Source: Eonycteris spelaea
Taxonomy: Eukaryota; Chordata; Mammalia; Chiroptera; Pteropodidae
Assembly: GCA_003508835.1 (NCBI GenBank)
Contig: PUFA01000118.1
Span: forward strand, 186,001-250,000
Length of the DNA stretch: 64,000 bases
Direction of reading: 5' to 3'
Numbering within the stretch: position 1 is the stretch's first letter; every line of letters begins with the position of its first letter. The position numbers and the translations under genes are program-made. This document shows, piece by piece, positions 46,194 to 57,184 of the stretch. Under the pieces are notes generated by a model. That model searched no databases, was not told where the DNA came from, and worked only from the letters and a program-made list of their open reading frames with translations.

Positions 46194-46587
46194 TGTTACA
46201 GGCAGAATTGTGTTCCCACAAACTTTATACATTGAGGTCCTAAACCCCAGTGGTCAGAATATGACTGTATTTGGAGACAGGTCTTTAAAGAGATAATGAG
46301 GTTAAAATGAAGTCATTGGGGTGAACCCTAATCCAATATGACCACTGCCTTGTCAGAGGAGGAGAGTAGGACATAGAACTCACGAGATGGAAGATCATGT
46401 GAGAACACAGAGAAAAGGTAGATCCTATATAAGCCAAGGAGAAAGGCCTCAGAAGAAGCCATCCCTGCTAACACCTTAATCTCAGAGCTTCTAGCCTCCA
46501 GAACTGTAAAAAATGAGTATCTCACCCTCAGCTTAAGCCTCCTAGTCTTCAGTGCTTTGTTTCTGTTATTATTAGCAGACTAATACA
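46194..46587 (+). mobile_element. MaLR solo LTR (MLT1-like)
   Basis: Starts TGTTACAGGCAGAATTGTGT and shows GTATTTGGAGACAGGTCTTT, CCCTAATCCAATATGACCAC, TTCTAGCCTCCAGAACTGTA and an end GCAGACTAATACA. No internal region follows. Frames inside are not genes. Confidence 0.88.
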
Positions 46588-46589
46588 GA

Positions 46590-46825
46590 AGTAAAACAGT
46601 GTGTGTTGAGGCTGGAGTGAACCTGGATATGGCACTACCCAAACAGAACAATTTATGCATTCACTTTTCTTTATTCACACAAGCACATTAAAAGCATTTA
46701 TTCAGGAAAAACTAATCTACATAAATATCATTTTCAATAAGTAAGTGATCACTATCATATGCCTTTTAGGGAAACTGATATGAATGAAATAGTAACAGTA
46801 ATGAGAAATAATAATAGTTGAACGT
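46590..46825. other. Unassigned short stretch
   Basis: No repeat or exon recognised. Confidence 0.4.
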
Positions 46826-46829
46826 ATCA

Positions 46830-47068
46830 ATAATGATAGAAACTGATTACTGAGCATGCACTATTAGTCAAAGACTACACTCAAGATTTGCAAATATTGT
46901 TTTATTTTTCATCTTCATAATCCAAAAAGTGATTTCATGAGCCCCCACTTAACAGATGGAGAGATGGAGACTCACAGACATACTTGCTGGAGATAATGCT
47001 GTAAATGGCAAAAGCAGATTTTACCCAAAGGCCTAACTCCAAGCTATACTCTCTTTCCATTACAGGAT
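46830..47068 (-). mobile_element. MIR SINE, antisense
   Basis: TTTATTTTTCATCTTCATAA, CCACTTAACAGATGGAGAGA, TGGAGACTCACAGACATACT and CCTAACTCCAAGCTATACTC follow the reversed MIR order (CCCATTTTACAGATGAGGAA, GACTCCAAAGCCCATGCTC). Confidence 0.75.
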
Positions 47069-47069
47069 A

Positions 47070-48385
47070 TATGTTTTAAAAAGAATTCTATCTTTGATTT
47101 TTATCAGGAAGAATAAATGTAAATCATTTAACACTACTGATAAAGTTGGAAATGATTTTAAAACTTGCCTTGAGAGAAAAGTAAACCTATAATCAGCACA
47201 AAATAAATCATCTTTATCTTTCACAGAAATAACTATAATCAAAGCTGTTCTCATATCTCAGTGATGCTGACCTCCTTTTTAATGGCTTGCATTTCAAACT
47301 TGAGTTCAGACACAAACAGAAGACAAAAAGGAATATGAACTCATCTGTGCTAGCCAGAAGAATTCTCAATTTTATACTCCAAAAGTATTATCTAAATGTT
47401 TTACCCACATTAAAAAGTATATGAAAAAAGTTTTTTATTTCAAAACATTTTTAAATTATTTAGCTTTAAGTGGGTGCAAGAACTATAAATCTGTATAGAA
47501 CTTAATATAGGAAATGGTAAATACTATATTCTAGCTAGAAGAAAACTGAAGCATAATTTAAATGAACTACTCATTTAGCATGTTCTCAGAGACTGTGTTT
47601 TTACTTAGCATTATTTCCATGTGTATTTTTTTTAATTTAAGAGGATATATTCAATTTAAGATGATAAGGATCATCTTATATTAATTTTATCAAGCAGTAT
47701 CTTGATTTTACCTTTTATATTGTCTAAATTTACCTAATATAATAAAGCTGTGCCTCACTTTCCCTTTCTTAAAGTATTTTTTTTAAATCTTCATTAAAGT
47801 GACTTTCCATTTATTATTTGCCATGTAAGTATAGTATTCAGCTCTAGGGAAAGTGGCATTAAAAAAGGCCACCATAACGTAATAGATGGACTTCAGAAAG
47901 ATAGGTGGAATTAAACATTTGGAAGAACAATGTTGATATCTTTTAACTCTATCAATAAATATTATACCTCTGAACAAGGATGAGTTAATTTTAATAGGTG
48001 AGATCTGGTCTGGAGTAGAGTGTCTCATCTCCAAGATCACTATTGCCTGAGATTTCAATGCTATAAAGTTGGGTTGTTTGTTTGTTTTCCAGGTAAATGT
48101 TATGACTTGAGAATCTGAAATCGAGGAGTAATTAAGTCATGGTAGTTTAAAGAAAAAAACTGTGGAGAGATTTAAAATTAAGCAAACAATCCTGTTTTCT
48201 TTGACATGCAGCTTACTTGGAAGAATCGCTGGTGAATGGCTATTTTGGATAATTCTGTCAGCATTTCTCTAGGAGGATCATATTTACATGGTGTACATGA
48301 AATAAATTCTGTTCTCACTCCACTGTGCAGCTGAATCTGAAGCACAGTTTTCTGCCTAAATCTTCTATTTCATGAGCAGAGGGGT
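47070..48385. other. Unassigned AT-rich stretch, 1.3 kb
   Basis: No repeat family, exon or RNA gene recognised. The minus-strand frame of 91 codons at 47783-48058 has no visible domain. Confidence 0.45.
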
Positions 48386-48391
48386 ATATTA

Positions 48392-48915
48392 GTTATCTAA
48401 TGCTACATAATAAATGACTTTAAAATTAAGTTTAAAGCAACACATATGTATTCTCTCTCAGTTTCTGAAGGTCAGGAATTCAAGAGTATCGTCCTGCATG
48501 GATGTGGCTGAAAGTCTCCCATAAGTCAAGATATCAGCTAGGGCAGCAGTCACCTAAAGGCTCAACTGGGTCTAAGGGAACCACTTCCGAGATGGCCCAC
48601 ACACACAGTGCTGGCAGGGCACCTCAGTTTACCTCTGGCTATTGGCAGAAGGCCCAGTTCCTTGCCATATGGGCCTCTCCACAGGGCTGTGTCTTCACAA
48701 CATGGCATCTAACTCCCCCGAGTGAGTGATCCATAAAAGAGTGAACAGGAGAAAGTCCCAGTGCTCTTTATGGCCTAGTTTTAGAGGCAACACATCTTCA
48801 CATTCTTGATTCATTAGAATAAGTCTCTAATACTTGATGGGCAGGAATTTGGGTTTTACCTTTTGAAGGGAGGGGGCATATTAAAGAATTTATGACATAT
48901 TTAAAACCACTACCC
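48392..48915 (-). mobile_element. MLT1 LTR, antisense
   Basis: Reversed MLT1 order over about 520 bases: TATTAGTTATCTAATGCTAC, CTCAGTTTCTGAAGGTCAGG, AAAGGCTCAACTGGGTCTAA, GGCCCAGTTCCTTGCCATAT, GGGCCTCTCCACAGGGCTGT and TACCTTTTGAAGGGAGGG. The 75-codon plus-strand frame at 48502-48729 lies inside and is not a gene. Confidence 0.9.
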
Positions 48916-48969
48916 GGAAAAACCTGTCTTAACCTATGATTGCTGTTTTGAGCTATGCATCGATTCAGT

Positions 48970-49955
48970 AAGGGCCGCATATCTTAAGTAAACAGTTCAG
49001 TGAATGCTTACACATGTATACATGTATGTGTATATACATAAGTGCATATACACGTGTACCTAGACACAGATCAAACTGTGGGACATTCTCCATACAAAAG
49101 ACTCTTAAAAACTACTATTTTAACTCCTATTTTACCTTGTATTCACTATTACTTTTGACTACTAGCATCAGCAAAACTACTAGTTTTACAGAACCTTAAA
49201 ATTCACAGGAAACCATACAGAATGTGCTTTTTTGGTGCCTGTCTTCTTTCACTGTACATTGTCTATAAGACTGAACCATGTTATTTCTGTGGTTGTAGTT
49301 AATTCTTTTTCATGGTTGCACGTATTTTTTTTAAAAAAATATGACACAATTTATTCATCTATTCTAATTTCGATGGATATTTGGGTCATTTTCATGTCGG
49401 TCTTTATAAATTCTGCTCTGTGAATATTCTTTTTCGTGTTCTTTGGTGGACAAATGCACTCATTTCTTTTTGGTGTTAAACTAAAATTAGAATTTCTGGG
49501 ATATGAGATAGGTTTATGTCAAGCTTTAGCAGATAATGAGAGTTTTCCAAAATAGCTATATTAATTTTCACTTCCACCAGCAGTGAGTGGAAATTCCAAT
49601 TGTTCACACCCTTGTTAACACATGGTGTTGTCCATGCTTCAGAGTTTAACCTTTCTGGTGGATGATCATGTTTTCAATTGCATTCCCCTGATCGCAAGTG
49701 ATATTGAATACCTTTTCATATGAGTAGAGGTCATATCTTCTTTTTCAAAACACTGTTTTAGTTATTTGTTCATTTTTTTCACTGTAACACCTTCCTATAT
49801 TAATTTATAAGCATTCTTTATGTATTTGTAAAAGTATGAGGTACATGTATTGCAAACATTTTCTCCAAGCCTTTAACTTGGCTTTTTATTCCTTTCTTGT
49901 AGTGTCGTTTAATAAATTTAAGTTTTTAATTTTAGTCCTATTTTTTAGGTGTTAG
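48970..49955 (-). mobile_element. L1M 3' end (L1ME-like), antisense
   Basis: Reversed L1M order: GATCAAACTGTGGGACATTC, GCCTGTCTTCTTTCACTGTA, CTTTATAAATTCTGCTCTGT, GAATTTCTGGGATATGAGAT, ACCAGCAGTGAGTGGAAATT, CATTCCCCTGATCGCAAGTG and GTTTAATAAATTTAAGTTTT. The GTATATACATAAGTGCATAT tract at the start is low complexity. Confidence 0.85.
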
Positions 49956-49959
49956 GGCC

Positions 49960-50300
49960 TATATGTTTATAACCTGTATGACTGGACACATAAAAATATA
50001 AGTTTAAGAGAAATTACCTTCTAGATAAGTCATCCAAAATATAATTTCCACATTCAAATCTTTAAAGGGAAGAATTCTTATGGTTTTTTAAGGAAGAGAG
50101 GGTCATTTTTTTTTTCAGTTCAAACATAAATGTTCAAAGAAATATGAAGTGAATATAGGGGAAAATTCCAAGTATATCTAAAAAAATTGGGATACAGAGG
50201 CAATTTTAGAAATATTGTTTTAGAAATATTGATTGGCCCCTGTCAGTGATGGGGTGGTGGATCCTACAGGCAGTACCTGGCTCATAGTTTAGCAGGTTTG
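49960..50300. other. Unassigned stretch with a 14-bp slip duplication
   Basis: No named repeat. TTTTAGAAATATTG is repeated in tandem near 50203-50230, typical of replication slippage. Confidence 0.45.
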
Positions 50301-50309
50301 AAACTTAGG

Positions 50310-50410
50310 TAATTAAGGACTGTGTCAGTCTTGTTTACCTATTTGTCTTGAACTTCTACCAATGTCTGGTTTAAAATAAGAGCTAAAATATTTATTTAAT
50401 GAATCAATAG
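50310..50410 (+). mobile_element. L2 3' tail
   Basis: TAAGGACTGTGTCAGTCTTG, TTTACCTATTTGTCTTGAAC and TATTTATTTAATGAATC follow the L2 3' end order (GGGACTGTGTCTGTCTTGTT, then CAATAAATATTTGTTGAATG). Worn, medium confidence. Confidence 0.5.
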
Positions 50411-50528
50411 AAATAAACCATTACTCAAAATGTAATATACATTCATTAGCAAAGAAAATTGTTTTGCTGAATAAGGTAAAAATTTAAAGGAAGTAGTAAT
50501 GAGAAGACATTTCATTGAGATGCATATC

Positions 50529-51995
50529 AAAACTACTCTTACACATAGATCAATGGGACAGAGTAGAGAGCCAAAAAATAAACCCATGCATATGTAGTCA
50601 ATTGATATACAGTGAAAGGAGACATGAATATAGAATGGAGAAAGGACAGACTCACCAATGAATGGTACTGGGAATCTGGATGATCACAAGCAAAAAAAAA
50701 AAATAAATAAAGCAAAAGAAAGAAAGAAAAGAAAAAGAAACTGGACCCCTTATCTTACACCATACATAAAAATTTTAAATGGATTGATGATGTGAATGTA
50801 AGACTTGAAACCATAAAACTCCTAGAAGGAAGGCAGTAAAATTTTTGACATTGGTCTCAGTGATGACTTTTTGGATTAAAACAAAGACAACAAACCTAAA
50901 AATAAGTAAGTGAGATTACATTAAACTACAAGGCTTTGCACAGCAAAGAAATTCATCAACAAAATGAAAAGACAACCTATGGAATGAGAGAAAATATTTG
51001 CAAATCTTATATCTGACAAGGGTTAATATCAAAAATATATAAAGAACTGAAATCAATAGCAAAACACAATCCAATTGAAAAACAGACTTCTTCTAAAGAC
51101 GACATGCAAATGGCCAACAGATACATGAAAAAGTACTCAGCATCACGAACCCTCAGGGAAATGCAAATCAAAACCACAAATGAGATATCACCTCACACTA
51201 TTATAATGACTATTATCAAAAAGACCAAAAAAAAAAAAATAACAAGTATTGGTGAGGATGTGGAGAAAAGGAAACTCTTGTGCACTGTTGGGAGGAATGT
51301 AAATTAGCACAGCCACTATGGAAAACAGCATGGAGGTTCCTCCAAGAATTAAAAATTGAGCTGTCATCGATTCCACTCCTGGGTATTTATCCAAAGGAAA
51401 TAGATATTAACTCAAAAAGGTGCCTGCACCCCATGTTCACTGCAGCATTATTTATAATAGCAAAGACATGGGAACAACTTAAGTGTCCCTTGATGGATGA
51501 ATGGATGAAGAAATTGTGATATATACGTATACACAATGCAATATTATTCGGCCATAAAAAAATAAAGAAATTCTGTCACTTACAACAATATGGATGAACT
51601 TTGAGGGCATTCTGCTAAATGAAATATGCCAGACAGAGACTCATCGATACAGAAAACAGACTGAAGATTGCCAGAGATGGGGAGTGGTGGATGGGCAAAA
51701 TGAGTGTGGTCAAAAGGTACAAACTTCTAGTTATAAAATAAATAGCCCTGGAAATGTGACATACAGCATACTGACTATACTTAATAATTCTGGATTGTAT
51801 ATTTGAAAGTTGCTAATAGAGTAGTTCTTAAAAGTTCTCATCACAAGAAAAAAATCGTGACTGTATAATGATGAATGTTAAGTAGACTTATCGTGATGGT
51901 TATTTCACAATATACACATTATGTTGTACATCTGAAACTAATGTTATGTGTCAATTATATCTCGATATAAAATAAAATAAAATAAAACTACTCCT
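50529..51995 (+). mobile_element. 5'-truncated L1 (ORF2 end, 3' UTR, A-rich tail) with probable TSD
   Basis: The L1 starts near 50541 (ACACATAGATCAATGGGA), within ORF2, and runs to a (AAATA)n tail ending near 51983. Translations match the ORF2 C-terminus ([20 protein letters not shown]) but are split by frameshifts. An A-rich simple repeat at 50694-50740 interrupts the coding region. A 12-base motif AAAACTACTCTT (50529-50540) recurs as AAAACTACTCCT (51984-51995), one mismatch, consistent with a target-site duplication. The copy cannot make a working protein. Confidence 0.9.
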
Positions 51996-52458
51996 ATAGA
52001 CAGAATAATAGCCTCCCAACAATATCTATGTCCTAATCTTCAGAACTTTGAACATGTTACTTTACATGGGAAAAGGGATCTTCTTAATGTGATTAAGTTA
52101 GGATCTTGAGATGGATTGTCCTGGATTATCCACATGTAATAATAAGGATCCTTATAAAAGTTAGGCAAGAAGATCAAAAGCAGAAATACAAGATGTGACA
52201 CCAGAAACAAGAGGATGGAGTGAGATAAAGAGGGAGTCACAAACCTAAGAATGTGAGTGGTATCTTAGAAGCTTAAAAGGGCAGGGAACAGATTCTGCCC
52301 TCAGAGATTCCAGAAGGTACTAGCTCTGCAGATATCTTGACTTTAGCATGGTGGAAAGAATTTTGGAGTTCTTCAGAACTATAAAATAATGAATTTGTGA
52401 TGCTTTAAGCTACTATGCTTGTGATAATTTGTTACAACAGCAAAAGGAAACTAATACA
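51996..52458 (+). mobile_element. MaLR LTR (MLT1A-like), 5' end abutting L1
   Basis: Follows the MLT1 order: AGACAGAATAATAGCCTCCC, ATGTCCTAATCTTCAGAACT, GATTAAGTTAGGATCTTGAG, ATTATCCACATGTAATAATA, GATCCTTATAAAAGTTAGGC and a final GGAAACTAATACA. The preceding L1 tail sits at its first bases, so the L1 probably inserted at its edge. Confidence 0.88.
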
Positions 52459-52461
52459 ATC

Positions 52462-53215
52462 ATAGTGATATATTATCGCTTACCATAGTGAGATATTATC
52501 ACACACAAAAATTAAGCAGTCTAACAGTACTTGTGTGGCCAAAAGTATAAAGCAATAGGAATTCTATACACGAAGTAATAGGAGTACGAAAGGATACAAA
52601 CACTTTGAGAAACAATTTGCCATTAGTTAGTAAAGTGTAAGTCTCTGTACATCCTCCAACCCAACTGTTATCTTCCTACACATGTATTCCAGAGAAAATC
52701 TTGCACAGGCAACCTGGAATACATATAGAATGAACTTTACAGAAGCACTGTTTGCAGTACTAAAATTAATGAAAACATCGCAAGTATCCACTGAGAGTCA
52801 ATTGAAGTAATGTAATGTTATAACATTGCATAGAGTGGGTAACCATACAGCAGAGAAAGTATGTGTACTAGAGTTACATGCATAATTCTAGATGCGTGCT
52901 CAAAATAGCTAGCTATAGAAGGACACATATGATAAGATTCCATTTAGATAAACCTTAGAGTAGACTAAAGCTAAATAAGTGGTTAGAGATACATTGCTAT
53001 GTGTTTAAAAAAATAAAGGAAAGCTAGGGAGTGGGTAACATAAGCCTCTGGGTGGTGGATCTGAGCAGGCAGACAAGGAAGGACTTCAAAGAGACAGACT
53101 GTTAGTGCCCTTCCTAAGATGGGAGGCAGGTATTCTAGTTTTTAAATTTTTTGTATTTACATTTATGTTATATGCATTCTTTTGTGTACATGATGTATTT
53201 CAAAATACAAAAGGG
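52462..53215 (+). mobile_element. L1M 3' part
   Basis: Plus-strand L1M order: TGAGAAACAATTTGCCATTA, GTATTCCAGAGAAAATCTTG, AGAAGCACTGTTTGCAGTAC, GCAAGTATCCACTGAGAGTC, GAAGTAATGTAATGTTATAA, and a tail with TGTACATGATGTATTTCAAA. Old and broken. Confidence 0.75.
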
Positions 53216-53900
53216 CTGTTCTCTGCTGTCTTTGGATTTTTTTATGTTCTCAACTAAGTTCTCACCTATCTTTTGTTAGGTTTGTTCCTATATACTTTTG
53301 GGGGAGGAAGTTGCTATTATAAATGGTAGCTTTTTAAAATTGTGTTTGTTGCCGATTTTTAAAATGCAACTGACTTTTTGTATATCATTTTTCCATCTGA
53401 GGACATGATTAGAGTCACTTATACTAATAATGCTGGTTTGTTCCTTTCCTTCTCTCTTTAACTTTATAATTTTTCCCTTTTTCATTAAAATTAATGAAAT
53501 TATGTAAGATTCAAGTGTACGATTCAATAATACATCACACGTATATTGCAGTGTGTTCACCTCCCAAAGTTAAATTTCCTTCTGTCACCATATATTTGCA
53601 TTTTTTATTGGCTTATTACAATGAATAAAAGTTTCAGAGCAGTGTTTAATTTACATAACGATAGTAGCTGTCCTCAGCTTTTTTCTAACTTCAAAATCTC
53701 ATTTTTGGAATCATTTCACCAAGTTTTAAAAGTCCTCTTTCACTCCTATTTTGTAAAGAGTTTGTAATCTGAATGATTGCTGAATATGATCAATGCTTTT
53801 TTTCCAAACCTGCTGAGTTAACAATATAATTTTTCTCCTTTAATCACTGAATATAGCAAATTACATTTATAAATTAGTCAAATATGGTAATATTCTCTAT
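53216..53900 (-). mobile_element. L1 ORF2 relic, antisense, interrupted
   Basis: Reversed L1 order: CACCTATCTTTTGTTAGGTT and GGTTTGTTCCTATATACTTT, then TACTAATAATGCTGGTTTGT; it resumes beyond the insert with TTATTGGCTTATTACAATGA and later GAATGATTGCTGAATATGAT and CTCCTTTAATCACTGAATAT. The intervening block at 53480-53605 is a different, younger L1 end. Confidence 0.75.
53480..53605 (-). mobile_element. Young L1 3' end, antisense, nested in older L1
   Basis: ATTAATGAAATTATGTAAGA, TCAAGTGTACGATTCAATAA, TACATCACACGTATATTGCA and GTGTGTTCACCTCCCAAAGT, then TTCCTTCTGTCACCATATAT, in the order I associate with bat L1 3' UTRs. It has the same orientation as the host L1. No clear target duplication was found at its ends. 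Confidence 0.8.
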
Positions 53901-53904
53901 AGCA

Positions 53905-54540
53905 TTTATGCTTATATATCATTTTCATTCCAACTAATGAAAAATTTTATGTAAAGATCTATGTAGATATATAATGTGTGTGTATAGATTTCTCTATATA
54001 AAACAGATAAAATCAGTCTCCAAGAGAAAAATTAAATCGATGTGATGTATCTTTATGGATTTATCTTGTGTCTCCCACAAAGATACAGAATCTAAGATTC
54101 TATAAAATTCCATCAACTTCACTGCTTGGAAAACTATTGCTATGATTACAACAAAAGTAGATTAGATTTGAAAAATACCTGGTGATGTCATTAGAAATGC
54201 CAACTAAGTGTTAAATCCTCATCCTTCACTTATAAGCAAGGCCTTTCCAGGACTGCAGGAAGTCCCTTTCAAGGTTTAGGGTTACAATTTTGTATTAGAT
54301 ACTTTGACGAGTCAAGAAAATGAAACGTGCCATTTTTTCTCTTGATTCACACACTCTATATAATGGCAATGGGATTTGCACTTACCCATCTGTCGGCTGC
54401 ATACATCACTTGTACTCATATCAGTTGTCTTCTTGCTTCTTTCCCAAATGCATCACAAGGAAGAATAGTTTATAATTCCTTCACCTGAATTGGTACTGTG
54501 TGGTTATTAGAAACTGAAAAAGAAGAAAACTGATAGAAAT
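53905..54540. other. Unassigned AT-rich stretch
   Basis: No repeat, exon or RNA gene recognised. Confidence 0.45.
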
Positions 54541-54544
54541 AAGA

Positions 54545-54700
54545 GAAAAGAAAACCTCTTACATTTTCATATGAGAAAACTCAGCTTCAAAGCAATGGAA
54601 GGATTTACCCAAATGCATTAGTAGTGGGTAAGAGCAAACCCCGAGTTTTTGTCAGAGCTGGGACTTCCAGTCCAAGGCTCTGTCAAGCCACAGATGAGAC
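54545..54700 (-). mobile_element. MIR SINE, antisense
   Basis: TACATTTTCATATGAGAAAA, CTCAGCTTCAAAGCAATGGA, AGGATTTACCCAAATGCATT and AGCTGGGACTTCCAGTCCAA, then GGCTCTGTCAAGCC, follow the reversed MIR order. Old and diverged. Confidence 0.65.
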
Positions 54701-54704
54701 TGAG

Positions 54705-55825
54705 GATTTAGCTATGCCCAATGGGAAGGTCCCAGATAGGCTGCTCTTAGAATATAAACTTCATTCCTCCTGACAGGTCAGATATCAGACATCATTATAT
54801 ATTCAGTTGAAATCAAAATGGAGTATATTGAGAGGACCCAATATTTACCAAGCTTTCCAAAGTGTCACCAGTCTTGGATTGACAAAAAGGCTTTTATTAA
54901 AGCATAAATAAAAAGTGGACAGATGGCAGTGAAGTTTTCCTGAGAGTTTTCAAAAGACCATATTCTTTAGACGAACCAGAACTTCCCTGGAGCAAAGCAA
55001 TAAGTTACTAGATTCTATAGAGAATAAATAAAATGATCTGATGTTCATTTTTCATTCTCAGTAAAATATTGATGGAGCAGTACTGTCAAAATCTATCTGG
55101 CAAACTGCATAGTGTGCCTTAAATTACAACCTTTAAAAAAATGTCATTTTTCAAAATGTTCCAGAATAATAGGTGTAGAAAAAAACTACTGAATTCAGGT
55201 TTATATGTTTGATAATAAAACCATCAATATTGTATTTAAAGAAATTTTTGTTTGTTACAAAATCTAGAAAAAATCAGTCAGTGAACCTTCTGACTGTACT
55301 ACATATTCTTTCCATTCAATTTCTAAAAGATTATTTGTATCAACAGTTTTATAAACCATAATTAAACATTTTAAACATTTTACTTCTAGCATTTGTAAGC
55401 ATGTGCTTTGCCAGTTTAAATCCCACAGTCACAGGAGAATAACTCAAAGCTAACATACATTTATTCACTGAATATGTAAAGAATATTCTATTGGGATTAT
55501 AGTAGATAAAATGTTTTTATGTGCAGGATAATATTTTTTTTACTGCAGTGGTATAAAAACACTGGAGAAAGTACTTTGTCTTTTTTTTTTTTCATGTACA
55601 ATGTTCCACTCAGAGCTAACCTTTAGTTTAAAATGTTCTTATTACTTACAGAGGATACAGAAAAAGCAGCCAGACATAGCTTTCAATAAGTAATTAAGGG
55701 TTCTGTTCTCTTTCAATTTCTTGTACTTTCCCAATTATACTAACGCAAAGCACACGAAAACAGTTAAAAAGAATATCCATCTTAGTTTAATAAAACATTT
55801 GAATTACTTTTGCAAGCTTTAGCTG
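54705..55825. other. Unassigned stretch, 1.1 kb
   Basis: AT-rich, no named repeat and no frame worth noting. It may hold unique or conserved non-coding DNA. Confidence 0.45.
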
Positions 55826-55829
55826 GATT

Positions 55830-56870
55830 CACTTTTTATAAAATATTTTTATTTCAGAACAGTTTTGGATTCAAGGGAAAATTGTAAAGATATTCAGAAT
55901 TTTCTCCTTTTCCATACTGTACTCTTTAGAAAGAAATCACACTATGTGCAGCCCACATTTCAGGAGTAGAAAGTTCTGGTCTGCCTCCTTGACAGCAAAG
56001 CATCAACATATACTATTTTGAATTTTTCTGCGTAAGAAATTTGTTTATTCTTCCCCATCTAGTTATTTACTCTTTTATTTGTACGAATATGGGCTCATGA
56101 ATATTTATTTTAAATGTTGGGTTATAATCCAATATTACTTTATGTATTTTGTTGTTCAAACTATTCCAGCTTTGACTAATCATAGCTCTTTCATTTGGCT
56201 CATGTCCCTTTGCTATATCTTTATCATTATGTGTTTATGGATTTTTAAATTTTTTTTGTTTTTCACCACTCTCTTACTTTCTGGCACTATAAGAGGCTCC
56301 AGGATCATTTTGTTTATGTCCTGCCTCAGTCCTAAAATCTGCCATTTCTCTACAAAGTCTTAATACTTTCTATTAGAGGATAATATTAGAAACCAAGATC
56401 TGAACACTAGAGCTTGTTGCTACTGTAATATCATTTCTTTTAGGGTCCCTTAGCTAAAAGAGTAAGGAAATATATGTGTATTATATTATGTATACTAATA
56501 TATATATATATATATACGTATGTGTATATATAGACATATACTAACCTGTATATACATCTATAAGTATTGCTCACATGTAACCATCTACATCTATGTAACC
56601 ATCTATCTATACCTGTATTAACTAAATATGAGTTCATACTGATATCTCCAACTCTTAGCCATTATACTATGGATCATGCTAGCCTCCCCTGTTTAAAACA
56701 GTAAAGTCTCACTTCAACAGTGAGAGAACTATACATCATCCATTAATTTAATTGCTTAATTCCAATACATGTGTGTAGGGATATCAAAATTGTTATCCCA
56801 TAACCCATGTGAAACACTTTTATCAACTAGAGCACAGTGCTTACATACAGTTCCATTTGTCTGAGTCTTA
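55830..56870 (-). mobile_element. L1M 3' UTR and ORF2 edge (L1ME-like), antisense
   Basis: A long, ordered match to reversed L1M: CTCTTTAGAAAGAAATCACA, AGCAAAGCATCAACATATAC, TGAATTTTTCTGCGTAAGAA, TATGGGCTCATGAATATTTA, GGGTTATAATCCAATATTAC, CTTACTTTCTGGCACTATAA, AGAAACCAAGATCTGAACAC and ATGAGTTCATACTGATATCT. A TA-rich tract at about 56497-56518 is part of it. The 94-codon plus-strand frame at 56079 is antisense noise. Confidence 0.9.
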
Positions 56871-56934
56871 CAGACCACTCATTTCTGAAGTTACTTAGGT
56901 CAGCACCTGCCTCCCCTCAACCCCCGACTGGCTT

Positions 56935-57180
<246 letters not shown>

Positions 57181-57184
57181 CAAA

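Noticed and set aside
51104..51519. Possible functional L1 ORF2 C-terminal protein.
   Set aside because: The frame is split by frameshifts, interrupted by an A-rich expansion upstream, and the element is truncated at its 5' end.
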